A stretch of DNA of 64,000 nt from Lachancea thermotolerans CBS 6340 (taxonomy: Eukaryota > Ascomycota > Saccharomycetes > Saccharomycetales > Saccharomycetaceae), in contig NC_013081.1 in the NCBI RefSeq assembly GCF_000142805.1, positions 62,001-126,000 of the forward strand, given 5' to 3'. Both the position numbers and the translations under genes were made by a program. Below are positions 47,301-54,752 of this stretch, piece after piece (positions within the stretch are counted from its first letter, which is position 1; each line of letters opens with the position of its first letter). Below the pieces are notes generated by a model that saw nothing but the letters and a program-made list of their open reading frames with translations, was not told the DNA's origin and ran no database searches.

Positions 47301-47910
47301 AAGGATTGGCGAAGATAGGAAGAGACATCGACATTAAGTATCCCGTGTCATTCAAAACTGGGTCTGTCAGCATACCTTTCACCTCTAACGAAGACGGCAG
47401 AGACACATTTGTGGATAAAGGAAACAGCTGGGTAAGCACACTTTCTGGAACCAAATTTCCGGACGCATTGTTGGATGCGTTGAGAACATCTTGAAAGCTC
47501 GAGTCGTATACTCGCGCGAGACTGAAAAGATTTGAAGACCCCAAAAACTTATCCAGCGTCGTAACGGCATCCGCCCAGTTTTCGGTGGTCGTATTTCCTG
47601 CCAAATATTGCGTTAAGGCATTTTGGAGGACGTCTCTTGTAGACAGATAATAGCATTGGTAGTAAAGATAATACAGGTTCTGGTCAATTTGCGAAGCCTT
47701 GAGCTGTGAGGCTACATAAAGTCTTTCTGCTCTCATTGACTTGAAGCTTGAGGTGAAGTACACGCCTGTTATCACCGCTAAGATGATCAGTGACAGCAGC
47801 GCGACAAGGCAAACCAAAGCGGTCAGCTGCGTTCGTATGCTGATAAGAAACGGCGGTTTCAGCTTTCTCTTCGCATATGCGCCTAGATCAAACTTCTTGA
47901 GCCGAGCCAT
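44377..47910 (-). CDS. SLN1: Osmosensing hybrid histidine kinase Sln1
   Basis: 1,177 residues from the ATG at 47910 (MARLKKFDLG); the frame runs 27 codons further to a TTG, but the shorter form matches the S. cerevisiae start. Order: membrane helix 1 (about 22-47, TALVCLVALLSLIILAVITG), glycosylated extracellular sensor, helix 2 (about 337-360, IIVGTCVAIAVVTCAVTF), HAMP and linker, histidine kinase with phospho-accepting H555 in NISHELRTPLNG, ATPase blocks VMNLVSNALKF, DTGPGI and GGTGLGLSIC, and a receiver domain with D1093 in FMDVQMPRVDG. It turns on the Ypd1-Ssk1 relay and so holds back the HOG pathway at normal turgor. A long acidic insert (about 715-800) splits the ATPase domain. Matches YIL147C. 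Confidence 0.97.
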   Translation of the reverse strand: MARLKKFDLGAYAKRKLKPPFLISIRTQLTALVCLVALLSLIILAVITGVYFTSSFKSMRAERLYVASQLKASQIDQNLYYLYYQCYYLSTRDVLQNALTQYLAGNTTTENWADAVTTLDKFLGSSNLFSLARVYDSSFQDVLNASNNASGNLVPESVLTQLFPLSTNVSLPSSLEVKGMLTDPVLNDTGYLMSMSLPIFANPSIILSTSKVYGYITVVISAEGLKTVFNDTTALEDSSVILVSTVYDNRELAGYHLVFPPYGMPSDIIDKRYTIGNDSFLMDAFKQSKGGSIKSTHFLYSKAVAIGYSPCSSDLVQWVAIITQPESKFLYPSTRLARIIVGTCVAIAVVTCAVTFPLSHWAVQPIVRLQKATEIITAGRGLRSDNGSTLYSHKRSSTAESFSSALHPASIRRSGSVARSSKHKYIPESAKGTLNKNDFEEIQPDGIENNEDAALQKVHSPTPGSLFSEQRSARSERYITSTNLIEARVPTYNRLFSDELSELTETFNTMTDELDRHYALLEDRVRARTRQLEAAKIEAEGANEAKTVFIANISHELRTPLNGILGMTAIAMAENDMQKVKSSLKLIFRSGELLLHIMTELLTFSKNVLKRTKLEERDFTVHEIALQVESIFGKLAKDQHVNLTISIIPNVLRTMVLWGDSNRIVQIVMNLVSNALKFTPVDGRVNVKFTLLGEYDESKASNGCFDRAAVVPIQESEKESSTLGPTEKGGIKDVTESASSSNATWPPSPSTSETSNGSKAETTSGKLTESSEEDEKEEKLDHDDKDEGDEESEEEEYRGEAEVSGKDDTNNETQREDSNENQNEDARSIESENASSYDDAIFHSRLRKGNSGENEDGRPLEHPRRLAIAMEVQDTGPGIEPALQESVFEPFVQGDQTLSRQYGGTGLGLSICRQLAAMMNGSMSLDSKVGVGSKFTFTVPLTQTKELCFEEDENPFEDEFNPDSKKNRKVKFKVSKNNKRKKSHSSSSGQNSSVGTPTVSESEVSVGSVRVDRPFLQSTGTALSTRSVTTTSVANKCKVLVAEDNNVNQEVIKRMLNLEGLDDVDLACDGQDAFDKVKARNEAGKFYDLIFMDVQMPRVDGLSATRMIRNELSYTHPIVALTAYADDRNIKECIDAGMNGFLAKPIRRPKIKEILSEYCPTYFKADGEKKGKTEGQA

Positions 47911-48888
47911 GTTCCTCCAAAGCCAGTTCGAAGCACGCTCTGACTTTTCTTGGAGGTTTGTTTTGTGTTGAGAATAGTTTGTAGATTGCAACGATGCCTT
48001 GCGACGTCATTTTTTTTACAGTGGTTTCTTCACAGGGATACCGGAGCGTAAAACAAACACTCTGCCTAATCAGAGACCAAACTATACGTCGATATACTGG
48101 CAATCGGTTTTTTGGTATCAAGAGCATGCTGTGTTTTGTTTTCAAGTTTAGTTTCGTAATGTGATTAGATTACGGTGTGGCAAGATTACAGGCGCCCTTT
48201 AAGAGCCATCGCCGGTTTCTCGACTCAACTAAATTTGTCAGTACGACTTCATGGTACCTTGAATTTGTGTCTGGCTTGCGCTTGCGCTTGTCTGAATCTA
48301 CTTGACAGCCGCTCAACGATTTGTCGATACAGTAGCGCATCGCTTTATAGACGCTGCTAATCCTGTAGTAATCCAAAGCGAGCCGGACGAGCACGTAATT
48401 TATGGAAGGCATCCAGCATACTGAGATGCCTTCGCATAAGTACCTCTTGGAGGTACAACGAAGCTAAAACTAAGTGCGCACTGTGTCCTCTGAAGAACCT
48501 CTTATTCAACCGTGGATGATCTTTGTTATATCAGATCCGAAGAAAGGAGCTAAGATTTCTTGTGAGCTGAAGGTATGCTCAGGTTCAGCTTGCCACTATC
48601 TTGATGCTATGCAAACCCCAACAGCGCCAGGTCCAACTGCTTTCCTTAGCCTGTTCACGTGCCTGTGAGAAGCTACGACAATTATTTGATCTGAACTAGC
48701 AATAATGCGTAGTCATTTCAAGGAATAGTCGGGCTTCAATTTGGTATCTGCCGCTTCCTTCTTAGTGATATCGCACTCTGCACCACCTCTCTTTTCAATG
48801 TCGTTTACTGTGGAATTAAAACTTAACGCTGGCGCACGTTCACAAATAACAAAGCTTTATAAATTTTCCTAACCGGTGAATATGTATT
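47911..48888. other. SLN1 upstream region
   Basis: 978 bp between two minus-strand genes. It contains only short open frames (60-80 codons) without recognisable content, and a hairpin at 48440-48456. No tRNA, splice signals or strong regulatory motif was seen. Confidence 0.4.
48440..48456. repeat. Perfect hairpin GTACCTC-TTG-GAGGTAC
   Basis: A 7-bp inverted repeat with a 3-nt loop, framed by outer CTTCG and CGAAG arms that could extend the stem across an internal loop. Role unknown. Confidence 0.4.
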
Positions 48889-50307
48889 CTAAACCAAAAC
48901 TAAATCCAACGCCGTCACCCCAGGAAGCGTCGGGTCTGAAGCCTCTGATAGCCATTCCTTTCCTATACGTTGCATCCAAAGGACAGGCAACGACTGGCCA
49001 CTCAAGTACTGTTTGAAGGACGAATTTACTTGCTTCACAGCTCTCTTGACTGCGAGAAGCAAATGGCGGAGATAGTTATCAAAGGGGCTCTCATGTGGTG
49101 AATTATGGATATCCTCCATGATGGTTACTTCATCCCCAGAACGGAGAGTGACTGAAAGCGTCGAGGATGTCGATGACAAAAGACAAGAGATACAGTATCC
49201 TAACCCCACGCCAACAGTCAAGGATATGCTCCAAATTACCCACCGATTCACTGTGATTTGAGGGCTTCTCTTCTTGCTTGACTTCCGGCGCTTTCTTATT
49301 TTTCGCGAGCCAACTTCAGTTTCGTACCCAGAGTCGACCTCAGTACTCAAGGTGTTGAGATATCTGAGCAAGCGGTGAACGTCTTGATGGTCAGACATGA
49401 CAGTCAGGTGGTACACCAAGCGAATTTCGTTAGACTTTGAGTAACGGTTCAGTATGTTGGAAATTTGCTGCTGCTGGCCACGCTGGCAAACAGCTATTAT
49501 GTTGCTGTTGTGTGCAGCAACCTTTTCCAATAGCTCCTTCCCTTCTTTTGGCTCGCCAAATATAACCATTACAGCGCTGTATTTGTTCATCTCGCGAGGA
49601 CTCAAGTGGCCCACGTCACGCACTTCAAACATTTTGTGATAGGCTCTAGGGATGTCTCGATAGAATCGCTGGGCCGGCTTTCCAACAATGAGAATACAAA
49701 ACTTCTGAGACTGCTGGATCAGGGAAAGCTTGGGCATCACAAAAGAATTAGAAGAATTCATTAAGCTCATAGTTACGGTTTCGTTGTCATTTTCCTCTCT
49801 TGGATTTGCAATTTCAGAGTTTTGGTATTCGCGCAAAGATGACGCCTCTAGGTTGTGTGGCGCTTCCGGAAAAATCGATGTAGCACTATTGGGGAACGCA
49901 AAGTTATTAGGTGACGGCGAAAGTTGAGCGTCCGGCTCATCCTCTGACGTATCAGAAGAGGACAGAATGCCCGCATGCTGGTGTGTGGCGTCTCCTTGAG
50001 TATTTACCATCGAGCAGTCGGTGTGTTTGATGGATTGCCACGACTCAGAAATACTGCAGTTTACGGACTCGAAGCCGCTTCGTCTAGGGGTGGCCGGCTT
50101 CGCAATCTCGCCGTGCTTGAGCGAGGAGAGCTCGGAAGGAGGATCAGCTCTATCTAAAAGCTGCAGAACCGACAAGTGCGGGTCAAGGATACTATTTCGC
50201 TGGTTGAGTGGGACAGAAGAAGTTGCGAAATGCGGTTCCTGGCCGCTTGGGCTGTTCCTACGCAGCTGTCTCGACTGTTGTCTTGGGTTCGTGATGTACT
50301 GGCTCAT
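48889..50307 (-). CDS. ATG32: Mitophagy receptor Atg32
   Basis: 472 residues from the ATG at 50307; three codons upstream begin at GTG. Atg32 is an outer mitochondrial membrane protein that links mitochondria to the autophagy machinery. The N-terminal cytosolic part has the Atg8-interacting motif WQSI (W90-I93) and the Atg11-binding serine cluster ILSSSDTSEDE (about 114-124), whose serines are phosphorylated by casein kinase 2 in S. cerevisiae. The middle (about 205-325) is the folded pseudo-receiver-like domain (KFCILIVGKPAQRFYRDIP). One membrane helix lies at about 360-385 (WVIWSISLTVGVGLGYCIS) and the rest faces the intermembrane space. Length is 529 in S. cerevisiae. Next to SLN1, as YIL146C. 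Confidence 0.93.
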   Translation of the reverse strand: MSQYITNPRQQSRQLRRNSPSGQEPHFATSSVPLNQRNSILDPHLSVLQLLDRADPPSELSSLKHGEIAKPATPRRSGFESVNCSISESWQSIKHTDCSMVNTQGDATHQHAGILSSSDTSEDEPDAQLSPSPNNFAFPNSATSIFPEAPHNLEASSLREYQNSEIANPREENDNETVTMSLMNSSNSFVMPKLSLIQQSQKFCILIVGKPAQRFYRDIPRAYHKMFEVRDVGHLSPREMNKYSAVMVIFGEPKEGKELLEKVAAHNSNIIAVCQRGQQQQISNILNRYSKSNEIRLVYHLTVMSDHQDVHRLLRYLNTLSTEVDSGYETEVGSRKIRKRRKSSKKRSPQITVNRWVIWSISLTVGVGLGYCISCLLSSTSSTLSVTLRSGDEVTIMEDIHNSPHESPFDNYLRHLLLAVKRAVKQVNSSFKQYLSGQSLPVLWMQRIGKEWLSEASDPTLPGVTALDLVLV

Positions 50308-51308
50308 GCCCAACACAGTGTTAGATTGTTATAACCAAATAGGGGCGTTACTGGTCCTTATATGTGAGGCGATAATCTGCTCCAAGATCTGTTAAGCTAG
50401 AGCCTGCCACGCGTAGTTAAACTTTCTGGTGCAGTTGTGTTATTCTGAGCGGCCTTTTCTCCTTTTGAAACCCCGCTTGTTGTAGGCCACGTTGCTTGAT
50501 CCACCCAAAGTCTAGCTTCAAAACCTATCAAAGATTGCCTTGCTAGTTCTGAACAGTTTTTACTAGGAAATACTCGCTAATATTCCTAGGGAAAGGCGGT
50601 TTCAGACGTCTCCACTATGCGATAAAAAATAATCAAGATAATGCTGATATGCGGCCAAAAACCAATGCCGTAATTATCCAGCTCCTAAACCTCTTGTTCA
50701 CTTTGCTGTAGCCTTCTCTTTACCAGCAGTACTGGCTCTTGAGGCAGCAGGTAATCTTCTTCTCCCATCTCATCTCAGGGGATCAATTCCACATCCCCTG
50801 TCATTAATGAATGACAGTTTGGTGATTTATGTCATTGTTGACGAAGTAGATTCTCCGACTTGTAAGATTCAGTAAACCTGCAAACCTGAACCCGCACGAT
50901 TTCAATAGTAAAGACTATCCTGTATGCTGGATTGTTGTATGCATGCTGCTGTATTCTAGGCTATCAAAATTGACCGAATTATCCAATAGGGAATTAGTTT
51001 TGAGTTTTTTAAATCGTATTTAATATTTTGACAGCAAATGTTAGCTTTACATAACTTGATGCAGAGCCATTAATGGCACCACTGATGATAAACACTTAGA
51101 CGGCTCCTGTATTCGATGCCTCTATTTAGTTGCTGAAAACAGGGCTATAAAGAGAATAAAATAGAATAATACCTTACTTGAACTTTATTTGTAACGATAA
51201 GGTTGCTGTTTGCGGGTAGTGATTTAGAATTAATTAATTTTGGAGCAGTCGAACACGTCGCTGCCGCGGATTTACGTACTTTTTTCAGTGTGAACCAGCA
51301 CAACTGCT
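50308..51308. other. ATG32 upstream region
   Basis: 1,001 bp between two minus-strand genes. ACGCGT at about 50409-50414 and the STRE-bearing double inverted repeat at 50776-50817 are the only clear features. The part near 51000-51050 is AT-rich. No gene was found. Confidence 0.45.
50776..50817. promoter_or_regulatory. Inverted STRE pair and overlapping hairpin
   Basis: CAGGGGAT, 9-bp spacer, ATCCCCTG (50776-50800) is a perfect 8-bp inverted repeat holding two stress response elements (AGGGG/CCCCT, Msn2/4 sites). It overlaps CTGTCATT-AATG-AATGACAG (50798-50817), a second perfect 8-bp inverted repeat. About 470 bp upstream of the ATG32 start. Confidence 0.5.
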
Positions 51309-53027
51309 TCATGCGTCTCCTGGCTTGTAATCAGCTTCATTGTTGGACATAATGGCGTCGATAACATCGTCCCCGACGTATTCCTGGAACTCCTCGTCTG
51401 TAAGGTTTGACTTAGGGCCCTTGTAGAACTTCCTTTGCCAAACAAAGTAGTATATCAGCGACAAAACCCAGAAGCCTGGGCCAATAACCACTGTGTAGTT
51501 CATGGTTGTAGGGGTGACAGTGCTGTCGGATGGGAACATCATCATGATGATGACAAAGGCTTGGAAGAAGACCGAGATCCAGTTGATGATTGGTGACCAG
51601 AAGTCACCCAAGTAGAAGGGGCCTGGCCTAAAGTCTTTCTTGCCGTAAGTTAGACGCAAAGTAATTGGGAAAATGAGCGCCATGTACATGCCTGCAACTG
51701 ACAAGCTGAACAGAGCGCCAGATGCAGTTTCACCCACTAAACACAAACAACCAAGGGCGAGGGACAAGGCGCTAGACCCCCACACAGCGCGCACAGGAAC
51801 ACCCGTAAGACCGTCAACCTTCTTGAAAAAGTTGCTAAATGGGAAACCGTCGTCTCTGGCGAACGCCCAGAACTGTCTAGAATTGGCGACGACAGTAGAT
51901 GCACCCATCAGAAACTGACAGATGATGAAGATACTCAAAAATCCTAACGTCCAGCGTTTTCCTAGTGCATCATAGATGATTTGAGTCATGGCCTGGCCAA
52001 ACTGGGAGTCGAGGACACTGTCAATGTCAGGGTTCATGCAGGCCAAGATAACAATACAGACCAACCAGCCAAGGATCCAACACACGGTGATGGATCCGAC
52101 AATACCGAAAGGAACAGCCCTCACCGCATCACGGGCCTCTTCAGCCATGTGCAAACAGGAGTCGTACGCGCCGATGGTCCAGATTGCAGGCATCAAGCCA
52201 GCAATGCACCAGTTCCAGCCCTTGTTCCAGGTGGATCTGTTGTCGACCTGCCCGAAGATGAAGTCGCCGCCGTTAAAGCTGCGGTTAAGGGTGTCAGAAC
52301 GCGATACACCGATTGGAATGGCAATGAAAAAAAGCACGATCAGGAAACAGTTGGATATGATGGAAATCGTCTGCAGCTTCGAAGTGATGCGCGAAGGCAG
52401 GGAGGTCAGAATGGCCATGCACACAATACACGCGGCGAAAACACCGTACGTGATGGGGTCGGTCGCATTGAAATCAGGGTTGGAAACCAACACAGCGGAC
52501 AGAATCTGCTGCGCCAGACCATACACAATGGAGCATACAGATGCGGATAGCGACAGTGTATCCAGGAAACCGACAGAGTAACTGATGCACTTACGCACCC
52601 GCTGGGGCGCCCACTGGTAGCACGACACGTACACGGCCCCTGCAGTGGGCATCGCGGACGACAGCTCACCTAAGGCGATACCAATGGTTAGAATCAACCC
52701 ACCGGCGATGAACCAACCCCAGCCGAGCCCCACAGGCCCGGCACTCAGCCCGCCATCTAGCGTCGACGCGATCGAAGGCAACAGCCCCATGATGGAAAAA
52801 GCCACACCGAAAATCTGGATCGACGAGAACTCTCTCTTAAGCTCCTCCTTGTAACCCAGCTCTGCCAGCACCTGCTGGTCCGACGTGGCGCTCCGTGCGT
52901 CCACGAATCTGATGGGTGCGCCGTGCGCCGACGTGATTGTGCCGAGCTCTCTCATCTGTCCGACTTCCACATCCACGTGTGATTTACGGTTCTTTATTGT
53001 GCCTTTATTACTGCTCGAAGCTGACAT
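51309..53027 (-). CDS. UGA4-type amino acid/GABA permease
   Basis: 572 residues (571 in Uga4). It is an APC-superfamily permease of the GABA/choline branch with about twelve membrane helices from residue 65 onward. Family stretches are very close to Uga4: IFGVAFSIMGLLPSIAST near the first helix, NPDIDSVLDSQFG, ICQFLMGAS and FRPGPFYLGDFWSPI. The cytosolic N-terminus (about 1-60) is hydrophilic and the C-terminus ends in an acidic tail containing DVIDAIMSNNEAD. Uga4 imports GABA, aminolevulinate and putrescine at the vacuolar/plasma membrane; exact substrates here are inferred. The gene lies between ATG32 and PAN6, where S. cerevisiae has none (UGA4 is YDL210W), so it is a lineage-specific insertion or loss. 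Upstream GATA sites fit nitrogen control. Confidence 0.88.
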   Translation of the reverse strand: MSASSSNKGTIKNRKSHVDVEVGQMRELGTITSAHGAPIRFVDARSATSDQQVLAELGYKEELKREFSSIQIFGVAFSIMGLLPSIASTLDGGLSAGPVGLGWGWFIAGGLILTIGIALGELSSAMPTAGAVYVSCYQWAPQRVRKCISYSVGFLDTLSLSASVCSIVYGLAQQILSAVLVSNPDFNATDPITYGVFAACIVCMAILTSLPSRITSKLQTISIISNCFLIVLFFIAIPIGVSRSDTLNRSFNGGDFIFGQVDNRSTWNKGWNWCIAGLMPAIWTIGAYDSCLHMAEEARDAVRAVPFGIVGSITVCWILGWLVCIVILACMNPDIDSVLDSQFGQAMTQIIYDALGKRWTLGFLSIFIICQFLMGASTVVANSRQFWAFARDDGFPFSNFFKKVDGLTGVPVRAVWGSSALSLALGCLCLVGETASGALFSLSVAGMYMALIFPITLRLTYGKKDFRPGPFYLGDFWSPIINWISVFFQAFVIIMMMFPSDSTVTPTTMNYTVVIGPGFWVLSLIYYFVWQRKFYKGPKSNLTDEEFQEYVGDDVIDAIMSNNEADYKPGDA

Positions 53028-53444
53028 TGTGCTTACAGCACCTAAACACGCCTCTTCACCCCGCCGCTACCCTATGCATTATATACTCGTTTGCACAACA
53101 TTCGCGAACAACAAACCATAAAACTAACTATCTTTTCGTCTCGCCTGGGGAGCGCTTGAACGTTCGAAGCTCCTTCGATTTTTCTGTGGGCCACTTGTCG
53201 TGCGCATCATCAACTTTTTTCTTATCTTTATCTATCTTTACCAATCTAATTTATCATATTGTATCTAAGCGCCTTGAATTTGACAAAAAAAGTGCGTTCG
53301 AAGCGTGCTACGGGCAACACAATGGAAGTATGGAAATAAGCGACAAGTTGGGAAGCCCTCGCGGCGCTTAAGCAGAACACGAGTTAGGGGGGTGGGCGAG
53401 TGACTCCACGAGCACCTGACTTAGCCCGCGAGAGAATTCCGGAG
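53028..53444. promoter_or_regulatory. Permease promoter
   Basis: 417 bp between the permease ATG and the PAN6 stop. TATATA lies near 53078, and a cluster of GATA motifs lies at 53223-53265 (listed separately). Confidence 0.6.
53223..53265 (-). promoter_or_regulatory. GATA-factor site cluster
   Basis: Five GATA cores on the minus strand within 43 bp (TATC on the plus strand at 53223, 53229, 53233, 53252, 53262), the first as GATAAG. Closely spaced GATAAG sites are the UAS-NTR bound by Gln3, Gat1 and Dal80 at nitrogen-regulated permease genes including UGA4. About 200 bp upstream of the permease ATG. Confidence 0.65.
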
Positions 53445-54380
53445 TTAGTTGGAGCTTCGGACAGCGTGAACTAAAATGTTATCGATAAGACGAACGACGG
53501 TGGCTGGGTGTTCCGCGTCCGTTACGTAGACAGCGCAGCTGATCACGACGTCTCTGTCCCTGGACACTCTAGGCTCTAGCTCCTGGAGCGTCGCAGCGTC
53601 GGCGATGGAAACGTAGTCCACCTTGAACTCGCCGGAGTTCTCGTACGGAGCCCAGTGCGCGTGCACGCGCTCCAGCAGGGCCGTGCGTTCTGCGCCCGAG
53701 GCGTCGGCTTGCTCGAGCAATGCAGCAGCTGCGCTTAGGCCTTTGTAGATGCTGCGGGCGCGGCCGAGCGTCTCTCCACAAAGGTAGCGGTTTCTGCTGC
53801 TGAGGGCCAGGCCAGCATCGTCGCGCACAATGGGCATCATGCGCAGCTCCGTGTTCATGAAGAGCTCACGTGCCATGACCTGCAACACTGTGAACTGCTG
53901 GAAATCCTTCTGGCCAAAGTATGCGCGGGTCGGCGCGACTATGTTCAAGAGCTTGGTGACCACCGTGGCGACGCCGCGGAAAAAATTGGGTCTTGTGCGG
54001 CCCTCCAGCTGCTCGCTGACACCCAAAACTGTTACAAATGGTCCGCGCTGCTCCTCGACCTGCAGCGGGATGCCCTGCGGGTACATTTCGCGGGCGTTGG
54101 GCGCGAAGCAGACGTCTACGCCCTCTGCTTCCAGCAGCTTGATGTCATCATCAAGCGTGCGCGGGTACTTGTCGAGGTCCTCTGTGGGCGCAAATTGTGA
54201 GGGGTTCACGAAGATGCTTGCAATTGCAAAGTCATTCTCTCTCTTAGCTGCTCTCATCAAGGTGAGGTGGCCCTCGTGTAGGCACCCCATCGTCGGAACG
54301 AAGCCGCTTTTATGCGTTCTGGGGTCGATGTTCTTGGTGCGCCATTCGACGACCTCACGGACAGTGTGTAGAACCTTCAT
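53445..54380 (-). CDS. PAN6: Pantothenate synthase
   Basis: 311 residues from the ATG at 54380 (MKVLHTVREVVEW), nearly the 309 of S. cerevisiae. The open frame continues 21 codons upstream to 54443, but that part lacks family similarity. It joins pantoate and beta-alanine with ATP to make pantothenate. Nucleotidyltransferase blocks: GFVPTMGCLHEGHLTL (HxGH-type), FVNPSQFAPTEDLDKYPRT, NFFRGVATVVTKLLNI, YFGQKDFQQF, and the KMSKS-like DDAGLALSSRNRYL. The second half has GC-rich third positions. No frame damage. Divergent from NDC80 and matching YIL145C. Confidence 0.97.
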   Translation of the reverse strand: MKVLHTVREVVEWRTKNIDPRTHKSGFVPTMGCLHEGHLTLMRAAKRENDFAIASIFVNPSQFAPTEDLDKYPRTLDDDIKLLEAEGVDVCFAPNAREMYPQGIPLQVEEQRGPFVTVLGVSEQLEGRTRPNFFRGVATVVTKLLNIVAPTRAYFGQKDFQQFTVLQVMARELFMNTELRMMPIVRDDAGLALSSRNRYLCGETLGRARSIYKGLSAAAALLEQADASGAERTALLERVHAHWAPYENSGEFKVDYVSIADAATLQELEPRVSRDRDVVISCAVYVTDAEHPATVVRLIDNILVHAVRSSN

Positions 54381-54752
54381 GGCAACGAGGATCCTATGCT
54401 TTGGCCTTATTTCAATTGTTGCGTTACAGTTGTCACCGCACAACCGGCTTTTTCAAAGAAGTTGATTAATACGAGACGAAAGCCAGTTGAAGGAAATCGG
54501 GCACAAGCTTCAACAGCGTGACACTTTGACGCGTGCCGTACACAAGATGTAGCCGTGGGTAACGCCAACGAATACGATGACAAGGCAACAGCCAACTCTG
54601 TTCCAACCTGTTGTGTCAAGACAAGAAAATTCTGGGCCACGTGACACAATGCCTTCCTCGCGTAGAGTTGTCATTTCTCGCCTCAAACTATACACAAACA
54701 TCATCAACAATCATCAACAGTCATCAACAATCGCAGATCCAGCACAAACTCA
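54381..54752. promoter_or_regulatory. Divergent PAN6/NDC80 promoter
   Basis: 372 bp. It contains ACGCGT (54529-54534, MBF core), CACGTG (54638-54643, in CCACGTGAC) and a 10-bp direct repeat next to the NDC80 ATG. Confidence 0.6.
54701..54730 (+). repeat. Three tandem 10-bp repeats in the NDC80 5' leader
   Basis: TCATCAACAA, TCATCAACAG, TCATCAACAA in direct tandem, ending 22 bp before the NDC80 ATG. They form an unstructured CA-rich leader and could vary in copy number. Confidence 0.7.
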
